Shown here one piece after another: positions 39,690-49,066 of a DNA stretch of 64,000 bases. A program made the position numbers and the translations under genes. The stretch comes from Alcanivorax borkumensis SK2 (GTDB lineage Bacteria; Pseudomonadota; Gammaproteobacteria; Pseudomonadales; Alcanivoracaceae). The stretch lies in contig NC_008260.1 in assembly GCF_000009365.1 (NCBI RefSeq), positions 1,461,501 to 1,525,500 of the forward strand, read 5' to 3'. Numbering within the stretch: the stretch's first letter is position 1; each line of letters begins with the position of its first letter. The notes below the pieces were generated by a model. It saw only the letters and a program-made list of their open reading frames with translations. It did not search any database and was not told the DNA's origin.

Positions 39690-39734
39690 ACACCACTACA
39701 GGGTCCGCCATGTGGCGGACCGATGCGGTGGTGT
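39690..39734. terminator. Two-tier inverted repeat between DUF2189 gene and metH
   Basis: The inner stem GGTCCGCCA/TGGCGGACC (2-base loop) sits inside an outer stem ACACCAC/GTGGTGT. It lies between convergent genes, so it could stop transcription from both sides. There is no T run, which makes the terminator call moderate. Confidence 0.55.
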
Positions 39735-39747
39735 GCGGTCAGTAGAC

Positions 39748-42700
39748 TTAATTTTCGTCCATGTACCCGAGCAGATGGGGCACCATTCGCTCGATTTCTT
39801 TGCGAGACATGCCTTTACGTGCCGCGTAATCATCCATTTGATCTTTCGCCAGCTTACCCGTGCCGAAATATTTAGCCTCTGGGTGTGAAAAGTACCACCC
39901 AGATACCGCCGCAGTTGGGAGCATGGCGTAGCTTTCCGTGAGTGTCATCCCGGCGTGGGTTTCAGGATCAAGCAACTCCCACAACAGGGCTTTCTCTGTG
40001 TGATCAGGGCAGGCGGGGTAGCCTGGAGCAGGGCGGATGCCTTGGTATTTCTCGCTGATCATGTCCTGATTGCTCAGTGCTTCATCACTGGCGTAACCCC
40101 AGTAATCTTTACGCACTTTTTCATGTAGACGCTCGGCAAACGCTTCGGCTAGTCGATCCGCTAAGGCTTTAAGCATGATGGCGGAATAGTCATCGTGGTC
40201 CGCTTCGAATCGGGCCACATGCTCGTCGATGCCAATGCCTGCGGTTACTGCAAAACCGCCTAGCCAGTCGGTGAGCCCGGTTTCCTTGGGGGCGATAAAG
40301 TCACTCAAGCAGTAATCAGGCTTGTTGTTCTTGCTCCGATCCAACTGTTGGCGAAGATGGTGGAGGGTCATGAAGGCCTCACTATCACCGGGATTACGGT
40401 ATAGTTCGATATCATCCATTTTAGAGTTGGCAGGCCAAAAACCTATTACCCCGCGGGCAGTTAGCCACTTTTCTTCAACTATTTTATCAAGCATTTCCCG
40501 GGCATCACGGTAGAGCTTTGTCGCTTCAACACCAACCACTTCATCTTCCAGAATGCGTGGAAACTTGCCAGCCAATTCCCAGGCGCGGAAAAAAGGAGTC
40601 CAGTCGATCCGCTGAACCAGATCCTCCAGTGGGTAATCATCTAAAACCTTCAAACCTTTAACTTTCGGTTCGTGAGGTGTGTAATCGCTCCAGTCGGGTT
40701 GAAAACGGTGCTCCCTTGCCTGGTCAATGGAGATTAAACTGCGGTCCACTTGCTGTTGCTGACGTCGAACACGGAGCGTCTCGTAGGTTTCTTTGATTTC
40801 GGCAACATATTCCGGCTTAGCGGTCTTGGATAGCAACTTGGACGCCACGCCTACCGCACGGGATGCATCCGCCACGTGCACTACGGCCTGGTCGTAGGCT
40901 GGGTCTATTTTTACTGCAGTATGAATGCGGCTGGTAGTCGCCCCACCGATCATCAGCGGTAGGTCCATGCCCAAGCGCTGCATTTCGCTGGCCACATGGA
41001 CCATTTCTTCCAGTGACGGCGTGATTAGCCCGGACAGGCCAATGATATCGACCTTCTCTTCTTTCGCAGTCTCAAGGATCTTCTCGCAGGGCACCATCAC
41101 GCCCATATCCACTACGTCGTAGCCGTTGCACTGTAGCACCACACCAACAATATTCTTGCCAATGTCATGTACGTCACCTTTCACGGTGGCCATCAAGATT
41201 TTGCCGTTCGCTTCATCTTGGGTGCCCATTTCTTCTTTTTCTTTTTCCATAAAAGGCAACAGGTAAGCCACAGCCTTCTTCATGACCCGGGCGGATTTCA
41301 CCACCTGGGGGAGAAACATCTTGCCTTCGCCGAACAGGTCACCAACCACGTTCATGCCGTCCATGAGAGGGCCTTCAATCACATGGAGTGGACGCGTAGC
41401 GTTCTGACGGGCCAGCTCGGTATCTTCTTCCACATAATCAGCAACGCCTTTGACTAAGGCGTGCTCAAGGCGCTTTTCTACTTCCCACTCACGCCAGGCA
41501 AGATCTTCTTTCTTAACTTTTTCGGCACCGCTACCTCGGTATTTTTCTGCCAAGTCCAGCAACACTTCGGTGGCGTCTTCATTGCGATTAAGGACGACAT
41601 CTTCAACCGCGTTGCGCAATTCTTCTGGGATATCGGCATAAATAGCAAGCATGGTAGGGTTAACGATACCCATGTCCATGCCATTCTTGATGGCATAGTA
41701 GAGGAACACCGCGTGAATCGCCTCGCGGACGGTATCGTTCCCTCGGAACGAAAAGCTCACATTGGACACCCCGCCGGAAATCATCGCGTGGGGTAGGGTG
41801 CGTTTGATGTCAGCCACCGCTTCGATGAAATCCACGGCATAGTTATTGTGCTCTTCAATGCCCGTCGCGATAGCAAAGATGTTGGGGTCGAAGATGATGT
41901 CTTCAGCCGGAAAGTTCACTTCCTCAGTGAGCAGCTTGTATGCACGGGTGCAGATCTCCACCTTACGCTCACGGGTATCTGCCTGGCCCTCCTCATCGAA
42001 AGCCATGACAATAACCGCCGCACCATAGCGGCGCAGTAATCGAGCTTGATGAAGAAAGGCAGCCTCGCCTTCCTTCATTGAAATGGAATTCACCACTCCC
42101 TTGCCTTGTATGCACTTCAGGCCCGCTTCGATCACCTCCCATTTGGAGGAATCGATCATGATCGGCACTTTGGAAATTTCCGGCTCTGAGGCCACAAGGT
42201 TGAGGAATTTCACCATGCACTCAGCGGACTCCAGCATCCCTTCGTCCATGTTGATATCGATGATCTGGGCGCCGTTTTCTACCTGATCGCGAGCCACGTC
42301 CAAGGCTGCATCGTAATCCTCTTCTTTAATCAGGCGCAGAAAACGCTTGGAGCCGGTCACATTGGTTCGTTCGCCTACATTTACAAACAGGGAGTCCTTG
42401 GCGATTGTGCAGGGTTCTAGACCGGAAAGGCGACAAGCCACTTCAATCTCAGGTAACGGGCGTGGCGCCAGCCCTTCAACTGCTTTGGCCATGGCGTCGA
42501 TGTGCTCTGGTGTAGTACCGCAGCAGCCACCAATTATGTTCAGGAAACCTTTCTCAGCCCAAGCGCGGACCTCTTTAGCCATGGTGGCAGGGTCCAGGTC
42601 GTATTCGCCCATTTCGTTAGGCAAGCCCGCATTAGGGTGAGCAGACACGTAGGTCTCGCAGATACGCGAGAGCTCTTCTATATAGGGGCGCAGCTCCATG

Positions 42701-43449
42701 GGGCCCAGTGCACAATTGAGGCCGAAGCTGATTGGGCGAGCATGGCGTAGGGAGTTGTAGAACGCTTCAGTAGTTTGCCCCGTGAGGGTACGGCCAGACG
42801 CATCGGTGATCGTCCCGGACACCATCACCGGCAAGTCCAAGTTGTTTTCGTAGCAATACTGATCCACCGCAAAGACTGCGGCCTTAGCATTCAACGTGTC
42901 GAAAATGGTTTCGATTAGCACCATATCGATACCGCCTTCTACCAACCCATCCAAAGCTTCTAGGTATGCCTCTACCAAGGCATCAAAATGGGTATTGCGG
43001 TAGCCGGGATCATTCACATCGGGACTAATACTGGCCGTACGGTTAGTGGGGCCAAGCACTCCGGCCACATAGCGAGGCTTATCCGGGGTGGATGCTTCGT
43101 CTGCCGCTTCGCGGGCAACGCGAGCGGAGGCCACATTAATCTCACGGGCCAGATCTTGCATGTCGTAATCGGCCATGGCGATAGACGTGGAGTTGAACGA
43201 GTTGGTCTCGATGATATCCGCGCCAGCATCAAGGTAGCCTTTGTGCAACGCTTTGATCCGCTCAGGCTGGGTCATGCTGAGCAGGTCATTATTCCCCTTC
43301 AGATCGCTAGGCCAATCAGCAAATCGGGCACCACGAAACTCTTCTTCAGTGAATTTGCAACGCTGAATCATTGTGCCCATGCCGCCATCAAGAATCAGAA
43401 TCCGTTCTTTAAGTTGGGCAGTGAGTTGAGCACGCGAGTTCTGTGACAT
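39748..43449 (-). CDS. metH: Cobalamin-dependent methionine synthase
   Basis: MetH transfers a methyl group from methyltetrahydrofolate to homocysteine through cobalamin. The protein is about 1233 residues when started at ATG 43449 (MSQNSRAQL), with GGAG 7-8 bases upstream; the frame is open further upstream but unlike the family. Domains in order: homocysteine-binding barrel with zinc Cys in [11 protein letters not shown] and [11 protein letters not shown] (about 1-330), pterin-binding barrel (about 355-625; [14 protein letters not shown]), cobalamin-binding region with [10 protein letters not shown] (about 760) and the C-terminal reactivation domain (about 915-1233). Confidence 0.97.
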   Translation of the reverse strand: MSQNSRAQLTAQLKERILILDGGMGTMIQRCKFTEEEFRGARFADWPSDLKGNNDLLSMTQPERIKALHKGYLDAGADIIETNSFNSTSIAMADYDMQDLAREINVASARVAREAADEASTPDKPRYVAGVLGPTNRTASISPDVNDPGYRNTHFDALVEAYLEALDGLVEGGIDMVLIETIFDTLNAKAAVFAVDQYCYENNLDLPVMVSGTITDASGRTLTGQTTEAFYNSLRHARPISFGLNCALGPMELRPYIEELSRICETYVSAHPNAGLPNEMGEYDLDPATMAKEVRAWAEKGFLNIIGGCCGTTPEHIDAMAKAVEGLAPRPLPEIEVACRLSGLEPCTIAKDSLFVNVGERTNVTGSKRFLRLIKEEDYDAALDVARDQVENGAQIIDINMDEGMLESAECMVKFLNLVASEPEISKVPIMIDSSKWEVIEAGLKCIQGKGVVNSISMKEGEAAFLHQARLLRRYGAAVIVMAFDEEGQADTRERKVEICTRAYKLLTEEVNFPAEDIIFDPNIFAIATGIEEHNNYAVDFIEAVADIKRTLPHAMISGGVSNVSFSFRGNDTVREAIHAVFLYYAIKNGMDMGIVNPTMLAIYADIPEELRNAVEDVVLNRNEDATEVLLDLAEKYRGSGAEKVKKEDLAWREWEVEKRLEHALVKGVADYVEEDTELARQNATRPLHVIEGPLMDGMNVVGDLFGEGKMFLPQVVKSARVMKKAVAYLLPFMEKEKEEMGTQDEANGKILMATVKGDVHDIGKNIVGVVLQCNGYDVVDMGVMVPCEKILETAKEEKVDIIGLSGLITPSLEEMVHVASEMQRLGMDLPLMIGGATTSRIHTAVKIDPAYDQAVVHVADASRAVGVASKLLSKTAKPEYVAEIKETYETLRVRRQQQQVDRSLISIDQAREHRFQPDWSDYTPHEPKVKGLKVLDDYPLEDLVQRIDWTPFFRAWELAGKFPRILEDEVVGVEATKLYRDAREMLDKIVEEKWLTARGVIGFWPANSKMDDIELYRNPGDSEAFMTLHHLRQQLDRSKNNKPDYCLSDFIAPKETGLTDWLGGFAVTAGIGIDEHVARFEADHDDYSAIMLKALADRLAEAFAERLHEKVRKDYWGYASDEALSNQDMISEKYQGIRPAPGYPACPDHTEKALLWELLDPETHAGMTLTESYAMLPTAAVSGWYFSHPEAKYFGTGKLAKDQMDDYAARKGMSRKEIERMVPHLLGYMDEN

Positions 43450-43750
43450 TGATGGCTCCAGCAAAGGCGGGAAATTGGGGCGTGCATTATACCGGGGCAA
43501 GGGCCAGATACCCAATCTGTGGTGCCTTATCCTGGAAAAGACCATGATAAAGCCGGCTCAACCCCCTTCGAGACTGGCCATGCGGACTATTTACTTTCAT
43601 TATTGAGCAGGCTGGGTCCAGGGTTGGCAGGTTGGCCTTTGAATCTGGCAGATGAAATCTTTGTAAAAACCTGTATGCCAGCAGCTTTCGCACTTGGGGT
43701 TGCTGTAGGAATGGGCATAATTGCGCATCACTGGATGAGGAGTACGCTTA
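43450..43750. other. Divergent metH/mscS intergenic region
   Basis: The stretch is about 300 bp and carries a likely metH promoter near its left end. No cobalamin riboswitch can be seen, and the short leader of about 30 nt would leave no room for one. A rightward open frame (43519-43791) overlaps mscS and I do not call it. Confidence 0.5.
43486..43514 (-). promoter_or_regulatory. Possible metH promoter
   Basis: On the minus strand a perfect TATAAT (43486-43491) stands about 37 bp before the metH ATG, with a poor -35 (TGGGTA, 3 of 6) 17 bp further up. A weak -35 would fit activator dependence, such as MetR, but I cannot identify a MetR site with confidence. Confidence 0.5.
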
Positions 43751-44569
43751 ATGGATCAATATCTGTCGCAACTAGAAACCTTTGCCAATGAAAACTTGGT
43801 GCCCTATGCCTGGAGCATTGCCGCCGCACTGGTAATTTTCATTGTTGGTAGCTGGGTGGTTGCTCGGCTAAGTCACTGGGTGCAAAAACTACTAAACAAA
43901 CGAATGGATGAAACGGTCGCCACCTTCTTAGGGCGCATTGTTCATATCTTGTTATTTGTTTTCGTTGTTATTGCGTCTTTAGATCAGCTTGGCATTGAAA
44001 CGACCTCGCTAGTTGCCATTTTGGGTGCTGCCGGCTTGGCTGTTGGCTTGGCATTGAAAGACTCTCTGGGTAACTTTGCTGCCGGCGTGATGCTTATCCT
44101 GTTCAAGCCGTTCCGCGTGGGCCATTACGTTGAAGCAGGGGGAACTTCTGGTACCGTTAAAGAAATCCGCATTTTCGCAACCATCATGAACAGCCCGGAC
44201 AATAAAGTACTTACTGTCCCTAACGGCGCAATCATGTCCGGTAATATCGTCAATTACTCCGAAAAACCGACCCGCCGTGTGGATATGGTCTTCGGTGTTG
44301 CCTACGATGCTGATCTTTCTGTGGTGAAAAAGGTGCTTGAAGAGATTCTTGCTGCGGATGAGCGTGTTCTGAAGGATCCAGCCCCAACTATTGTGGTAGG
44401 TGAGCTGGCGGATAGCTCAGTTAATTTCCTATGCCGCCCCTGGGTAAATAGCGCGGATTACTGGCCAGTTCTGTGGGACACCACAGAAGCGGCGAAACTT
44501 CGCTTTGACGAAGCAGGGATTGGCATTCCGTTCCCACAGATGGACGTACATCTAGACAAAAATGACTAA
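43751..44569 (+). CDS. mscS: Small-conductance mechanosensitive channel MscS
   Basis: MscS opens under membrane tension to release solutes during hypo-osmotic shock. The 272-residue protein has three N-terminal helices (about 18-110). The pore-lining TM3 is Gly/Ala-rich (ILGAAGLAVGLALKDSLGNFAAGVMLI), here given by its core GAAGLAVGLALKD, followed by the beta domain (FRVGHYVEAGGTSGTV, VPNGAIMSGNIVNYS). The length is close to E. coli MscS (286). The next gene starts 10 bp downstream. Confidence 0.94.
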   Translation: MDQYLSQLETFANENLVPYAWSIAAALVIFIVGSWVVARLSHWVQKLLNKRMDETVATFLGRIVHILLFVFVVIASLDQLGIETTSLVAILGAAGLAVGLALKDSLGNFAAGVMLILFKPFRVGHYVEAGGTSGTVKEIRIFATIMNSPDNKVLTVPNGAIMSGNIVNYSEKPTRRVDMVFGVAYDADLSVVKKVLEEILAADERVLKDPAPTIVVGELADSSVNFLCRPWVNSADYWPVLWDTTEAAKLRFDEAGIGIPFPQMDVHLDKND

Positions 44570-44579
44570 GGAGTTATTC

Positions 44580-45365
44580 ATGCGCAGTAAGACAATCGCT
44601 GCCATGCTGCTAACCGCCGGACTTCCGGCGGTTTCTGTAGCTGCGCAAGACGCAGCTGCCGATAAGGGTAGTGAAGTTAGCAAATGGTCTGGCGACATTG
44701 GTGTCGGGCTGCTATTCAAGCGCGGTAACACCAATTCCGACTCTACCAATGCCAATGTCAACATGGCCCGGGACAGCGAGAAATGGCGGCATACATTCAA
44801 GGCTGATGCCAATAACGAGAAGGAAGAAGATCCTGATACGGAAGAATATAACCGTACGGATGAGAACTACTTCGCTTCCTACAAGTTGGACCGCAAACTC
44901 GGTGAAGATGCCAAGAACTACCTGTTCAATGTGCTGACCTACCAAAAAGATAATTTTTCGGGTTATCACTACGAAGCCAGTTATGCCATCGGTGTGGGGC
45001 GTCGGTGGGTCGATTCGGATCGGCAGACTCTGGATGCGGAAATCGGTCCAGGTTATCGAATAAAGTGTTTGGAGCCTCAGGACAGCTATATGAGCTGCCA
45101 CGACTCCGAAGAGAATGCCATCGCACGCGTCGGTATCAAGTATGAGCTTAAGGTAAGCGACAACACCACCTTCAAGGAAGATCTTTCCACAGAGGTTGGT
45201 GGTGATGGAGCGGATACCCGGGCGGAAACCTCTCTGACCACGGCAATCAACTCCCGTTTCGCGTTACGTCTACGCCATCTGCTTGAGAGCGACTCTTCGG
45301 CACCTGCGGGAACCAATGAAACGGACCATACCTTTTCTGTAGGCGTGGTTTACTCACTTCTGTAG
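44580..45365 (+). CDS. DUF481-type outer-membrane beta-barrel protein
   Basis: The 261-residue protein has a signal peptide (MRSKTIAAMLLTAGLPAVSVAAQ) and alternating strands typical of the DUF481 (YdiY/salt-induced outer-membrane protein) family, such as WSGDIGVGLLFKRGNTNSDS and VGRRWVDSDRQTLDAEIGPGY. The start ATG 44580 is chosen over 44562 because AAGGAG precedes it and the signal peptide begins there. It closely follows mscS (10 bp), so the two envelope proteins may share an osmotic context. Confidence 0.88.
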   Translation: MRSKTIAAMLLTAGLPAVSVAAQDAAADKGSEVSKWSGDIGVGLLFKRGNTNSDSTNANVNMARDSEKWRHTFKADANNEKEEDPDTEEYNRTDENYFASYKLDRKLGEDAKNYLFNVLTYQKDNFSGYHYEASYAIGVGRRWVDSDRQTLDAEIGPGYRIKCLEPQDSYMSCHDSEENAIARVGIKYELKVSDNTTFKEDLSTEVGGDGADTRAETSLTTAINSRFALRLRHLLESDSSAPAGTNETDHTFSVGVVYSLL

Positions 45366-45454
45366 CACCGTTCTAAGCGTTAGAAAAACGCCAACTCCGG
45401 TTGTTTTTTGCTCGCCACGGATTAAAAAGAAATGAGTAGGGCGGCGGTACAATG

Positions 45455-45468
45455 TTGATTGCGATCAA
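45455..45468. promoter_or_regulatory. Perfect Anr/FNR box in gene-free region
   Basis: TTGATTGCGATCAA matches the FNR/Anr consensus TTGAT-N4-ATCAA at all ten fixed bases. No gene start is nearby on either strand (the nearest are in pntB/mscS orientation and convergent). An anr gene is at 60217-60969. Confidence 0.7.
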
Positions 45469-45488
45469 GTAACGCAGCAACCGTACTG

Positions 45489-45521
45489 CCGCCATATCAA
45501 ATGCTACGTTTGATATGGCGG
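45489..45521. repeat. Perfect 13-bp inverted repeat downstream of the Anr box
   Basis: CCGCCATATCAAA and TTTGATATGGCGG pair perfectly with the 7-base loop TGCTACG. An alternative partner for the left arm exists upstream: GGCGGCGGTAC (45440-45450) pairs with GTACTGCCGCC (45483-45493) at 10 of 11 positions, so two RNA folds would compete. Confidence 0.75.
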
Positions 45522-45893
45522 GGAATATTTATCCCCAGCCATGCCGTTTCTCAGCACCTGAATTAGCCTCAGCTAACCCCAAGCCAAGTTACGAATATCG
45601 GTGTAACCGCCACCAACCCCGTGATGCACGCTGTCATGCATCTACCCTTGGGTATTCGAACCTGAGTTTTATTCTAAGTTGCGCTCTTGACTGAGGTGCT
45701 ATTGAGACGGCGGCGGTGTGCACCGAGACGCTGAAGATTTTTTCCTCTATTCCCGCCTCAGGCACTGTGAGTTCACTAGCAGGCAGGTGCGGTAATATTT
45801 CAGCATGCCAGGGGAATGACTGACTGCTTAAGACACTAACGACGACTTCACCATGAAAATCAAAGTCGCGCTTATCGCAATTCCGCGATGAAC

Positions 45894-45921
45894 AAAAAAA
45901 GGAGCCCGAAGGCTCCTTTTT
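45894..45921 (-). terminator. Rho-independent terminator of the pnt operon
   Basis: The stem GGAGCC/GGCTCC with loop CGAA or TTCG is flanked by A7 on the left and T5 on the right, so leftward transcripts end in a T run just after pntB (stop at 45938). It could also work rightward. Confidence 0.9.
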
Positions 45922-45937
45922 CTGCAAAGGCGATTAA

Positions 45938-47323
45938 TCAGCCTTCTTTCAAGGCCGTGGTAATATCGAGCACGGCACCTTTACCATCACCAAACAACAT
46001 CAGAGTATTGTCTTTGGCAAACAATGGATTGGGCAGGCCGGCAAAACCGGCGCTCAGAGAACGTTTTACCACAACCACAGTCTTGGCTTTATCCACGTTG
46101 AGGATAGGCATGCCGTAAATCGGGCTGCCTTTATCTTCGCGGGCCATGGGGTTGGTCACGTCATTGGCGCCCAGCACGATTGCCACATCCGTCTGCTCAA
46201 AGGTCGGGTTAATCTGGTCCATATCCTTGAGCTGATCGTATGGCACTTCAGCTTCTGCTAGCAGAACATTCATGTGCCCAGGCATACGCCCGGCTACCGG
46301 GTGAATGGCGTACTCAACCTCAATACCAGCGGCTTCCAGAGTGTCTGCCATTTCACGCACGGCGTGTTGCGCCTGCGCCATCGCCAAGCCAAAGCCTGGA
46401 ACAATGACCACGCGACGTGCAGTTTCGAGCATCATCGCGACTTCCTCTGCAGAAGTAGACTTCACCTTGCCGGCGTAGACTTCGTCTGCGTCCATGGCTT
46501 CGCCAGCTTCTGCCATTACACCAAAGAGAACATTGGTGAGGGAGCGGTTCATGGCTTTACACATGATACTGGTCAGGATTAGACCTGATGCGCCCACCAG
46601 AGAACCGGTGATGATCAAGGCGCTGTTGCCCATGATGAAGCCCGCCGCTGCTGCGGCCACACCGGAATAGGAGTTCAACAGGGCAATCACAACGGGCATG
46701 TCCGCACCACCAATTGGCAGCACTAGGAACAGTCCCAGCAACATGGCCGCAGCCACCAGAGCCCAGAGAACCATTTCGCTGCCCGGGTTGGCCACCAAGT
46801 AACCGATGCCAACGATCGACCCGATAAACAAGATGGCATTGAGCAGCTTCATGCCGGGGAAGCCCATAGGCTGCCCGCTGATGAGCTCTTGTAGCTTGGC
46901 AAAAGCCACCAAGGAGCCTGTCAGGGTGACCGCACCGATCAATACAGCTGCGCCTATGGCGATCATGGACACAGCATCGTGGGAGCTACTTGTGCTGAAG
47001 AATTCAGCTGAGGCAACAGCAAAGGAGGCACCGCCACCAAAACCGTTAAGTAGGGCGATCATTTGCGGCATGGACGTCATCTGTACCTTCTTGGCCATAA
47101 TGGCACCAATCAGGCCACCGACAACGACGCCAGCGATGATCACTTCATAGGTAACGATGCGCTCATTGAGCAGTGTTACCACGGCAGCCACGCCCATACC
47201 GGCTGCCGCCAGCATGTTACCGCGTACTGCAGTCTTTGGCTTGGTCAGCCCCTTGATGCCTAGCACAAACAGGCAGGCAGCAATCAAGTAGGCGATATCA
47301 ATCCAGTTCTGAGAAACGTGCAT
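45938..47323 (-). CDS. pntB: NAD(P) transhydrogenase subunit beta
   Basis: PntB carries the proton channel helices (domain II, about residues 1-265) and the NADP(H)-binding domain III (about 290-461) of the proton-pumping transhydrogenase that makes NADPH. Domain III shows VIVPGFGLAMAQAQH and IVLGANDVTNPMA, with KRSLSAGFAGLPNPLF for NADP binding. The length of 461 matches E. coli PntB. It follows the small subunit after 3 bp. Confidence 0.96.
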   Translation of the reverse strand: MHVSQNWIDIAYLIAACLFVLGIKGLTKPKTAVRGNMLAAAGMGVAAVVTLLNERIVTYEVIIAGVVVGGLIGAIMAKKVQMTSMPQMIALLNGFGGGASFAVASAEFFSTSSSHDAVSMIAIGAAVLIGAVTLTGSLVAFAKLQELISGQPMGFPGMKLLNAILFIGSIVGIGYLVANPGSEMVLWALVAAAMLLGLFLVLPIGGADMPVVIALLNSYSGVAAAAAGFIMGNSALIITGSLVGASGLILTSIMCKAMNRSLTNVLFGVMAEAGEAMDADEVYAGKVKSTSAEEVAMMLETARRVVIVPGFGLAMAQAQHAVREMADTLEAAGIEVEYAIHPVAGRMPGHMNVLLAEAEVPYDQLKDMDQINPTFEQTDVAIVLGANDVTNPMAREDKGSPIYGMPILNVDKAKTVVVVKRSLSAGFAGLPNPLFAKDNTLMLFGDGKGAVLDITTALKEG

Positions 47324-47326
47324 GAT

Positions 47327-47602
47327 TTACTTCCTCTTGAACATCGCCAGCATTCGATTGGTGACCATGAAGCCTCCAATCACGTTAATCGTGGCCAGCA
47401 CCACCGCGATGAAACCGAGTACGCTAACCAGCGTGCTGCCCTCGGAGCCAGCGGCAACCAGCGCACCCACAATGGTGATACCGGAGATCGCATTGGAGCC
47501 GGACATCAACGGAGTGTGCAGGGTGGGCGGCACTTTGGTGATCAATTCCACGCCGAGAAAGATCGCCAGCACAAACAAGGTAAGATTGGCTACAGGATCC
47601 AT
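47327..47602 (-). CDS. pntAB: NAD(P) transhydrogenase subunit alpha part 2
   Basis: The 91-residue protein has three membrane helices and corresponds to the C-terminal domain II of E. coli PntA, encoded separately here as in Rhodospirillum (PntAB). The segment VPPTLHTPLMSGSNAISGITIVGAL, here represented by its core TPLMSGSNAISGI, is highly conserved. It overlaps the end of the alpha-1 gene by one base. Confidence 0.93.
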   Translation of the reverse strand: MDPVANLTLFVLAIFLGVELITKVPPTLHTPLMSGSNAISGITIVGALVAAGSEGSTLVSVLGFIAVVLATINVIGGFMVTNRMLAMFKRK

Positions 47603-48825
47603 TACTTTTCCTCCTTGCTAGCCGCGTCGGGCGTGGCTTCAGTGGCTTCCGGCTCAGGTTTGGCCAGAGCGGGGAGGCCGAGAAGATCGCGCAAACGAGG
47701 CTGGGGAACGTCGCCTTCGTGACTGATCACGGTTTCAGCAACGATTTCATCTTCGAAGTCTAGCTGCAGCTTGCCTTCATCATCGATGAGCAAGTTAAGC
47801 AAGTTTTCCATGTTTTTGCCGAACATCTGGCTGGCATGGAAAGCGACCGTGGAGGGCACGTTTTCTGGACCGATGATAGTTACGCCATGTTTCACGACGG
47901 TCTTACCGGATTCGGTCAGATCACAGTTGCCACCACGTTCTGCGGCCATGTCCACAATAATGGAACCGGGCTTCATGGCTTTCACCATGTCTTCGGTAAC
48001 CAGAATCGGGCTCTTGGCGCCAGGGATAGCGGCGGTAGTGATAATGACGTCCATTTCCTTAACCACTTCGGTCATTAGCTCTCGCTGACGCTTAAGGAAA
48101 TCTTCACCTTGGGCCTTGGCATAACCGCCAGTGCCTTCGGCTTCACCAGTGTCCAGATCCAACTCGACCGGCTTGGCGCCGACCGACAAAATCTGTTCGC
48201 GGGCAGCCGGGCGTACGTCGTAGGCTTCAACGACGGCACCCAAGCGCTTGGCCGTGGCACAGGCCTGCAGGCCGGCAACGCCCACACCCATAATGAGTAC
48301 GCGTGCCGGCTTCATGGTCCCGGCAGCGGTCATGTTCATGGGGAACATGCGTGCAGACTCTGTAGCGGCTAGCAGTACACACTTATAACCGGCGATCATG
48401 GCCATGGAAGACAGTACATCCATGGCTTGAGCACGGGTAATACGCGGCACCAGTTCAAGCGCCAAACCGGAGACTTTTTTCTCAGCCAGGGATTGGGCAA
48501 ATTGTGGGTTAGCCAGTGGATCGGTCATGCCGATCAATATCTGGCCTTCCTTCAATTTAGTCAGATCCTCGTCACCGTTCTTGATGTTACTGCCGGGCGT
48601 TTGTACCTGCAGAACAACTTGAGCGGAAGAGAACACCTCATCGCGATCAACCAGCTTGGAACCGGCAGCTTCATAAGCACTGTCCGGATAGCCAGCAATA
48701 TCGCCAGCTCCGCGCTCGATGATGATCTCGACACCTTGTTTTTTAAGCAGTGCGCTGACATTGGCAGGCGTTAAAGCAACGCGCTGCTCGCCAGGGCAGA
48801 TTTCTTTGGGAACACCGATAATCAC
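47602..48825 (-). CDS. pntAA: NAD(P) transhydrogenase subunit alpha part 1
   Basis: This soluble domain I binds NAD(H) and delivers hydride to domain III of PntB. With the GTG start at 48825 (MIIGVPKEICPGEQRVAL) it is 407 residues. A TTG start at 48885 would add 20 residues with no family match. Motifs are VPKEICPGEQRVALTP at the N-terminus, the Rossmann GVGVAGLQACATAKRLGA near 150 and MVVDMAAERGGNCDLT-type (IIVDMAAERGGNCDLT) near 270. A 27-residue Ala/Glu/Pro-rich C-terminal tail is extra. Three-gene pnt operon: pntAA-pntAB-pntB. Confidence 0.93.
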   Translation of the reverse strand: MIIGVPKEICPGEQRVALTPANVSALLKKQGVEIIIERGAGDIAGYPDSAYEAAGSKLVDRDEVFSSAQVVLQVQTPGSNIKNGDEDLTKLKEGQILIGMTDPLANPQFAQSLAEKKVSGLALELVPRITRAQAMDVLSSMAMIAGYKCVLLAATESARMFPMNMTAAGTMKPARVLIMGVGVAGLQACATAKRLGAVVEAYDVRPAAREQILSVGAKPVELDLDTGEAEGTGGYAKAQGEDFLKRQRELMTEVVKEMDVIITTAAIPGAKSPILVTEDMVKAMKPGSIIVDMAAERGGNCDLTESGKTVVKHGVTIIGPENVPSTVAFHASQMFGKNMENLLNLLIDDEGKLQLDFEDEIVAETVISHEGDVPQPRLRDLLGLPALAKPEPEATEATPDAASKEEK

Positions 48826-48907
48826 CTGCGTTACCCCCGTCTGTGGTTCGCAAATAATTGGCTGTTCAAAGGATGGTATTGGCAACCCAAAACCTCTGAA
48901 AGCCTCG

Positions 48908-48936
48908 AAAAACGGCCGGTTCAGGTGAACCGGCCG
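48908..48936 (-). terminator. Terminator after the ABC1-kinase gene
   Basis: CGGCCGGTTCA and TGAACCGGCCG pair over 11 bp with a 2-base loop. On the minus strand the stem is followed by TTTTT, so it ends leftward transcripts from the gene at 49067-50494 before pntAA. Confidence 0.85.
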
Positions 48937-49066
48937 ATGAGCAGGGTGCTAACCTTATTGTGCACGTGCCAGCTTGGCAAATGACAAATGGTTATCGCAC
49001 CGATAAGCGGCTGATAAATGCGCGTTTTGCCAGCCCTAGGGAGGGCTAGCTAGACCATGGCGCAAA

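Larger units (their letters stand above)
45366..45937. other. Gene-free region with Anr/FNR box and hairpin
   Basis: The 572 bp between the convergent DUF481 and pntB genes hold no protein gene I can support. They hold a weak hairpin with a T run just after the DUF481 gene (45392-45409), a perfect Anr/FNR box (45455-45468), a perfect 13-bp inverted repeat (45489-45521) and the pntB terminator at the right end (45894-45921). The stretch from about 45500 to 45890 is a candidate for a small RNA. Confidence 0.55.

Noticed and set aside
43450..43750. Possible cobalamin riboswitch before metH
   Set aside because: No conserved riboswitch elements are visible and the likely leader is only about 30 nt.
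43519..43791. 90-codon rightward open frame ahead of mscS
   Set aside because: It overlaps the mscS start by about 40 bp in another frame, begins with GTG and lacks a ribosome-binding site; the hydrophobic end may be accidental.
45634..45927. 97-codon leftward open frame in the gene-free stretch
   Set aside because: Its start and first codons are the pntB terminator hairpin itself, so it cannot be a normal gene.
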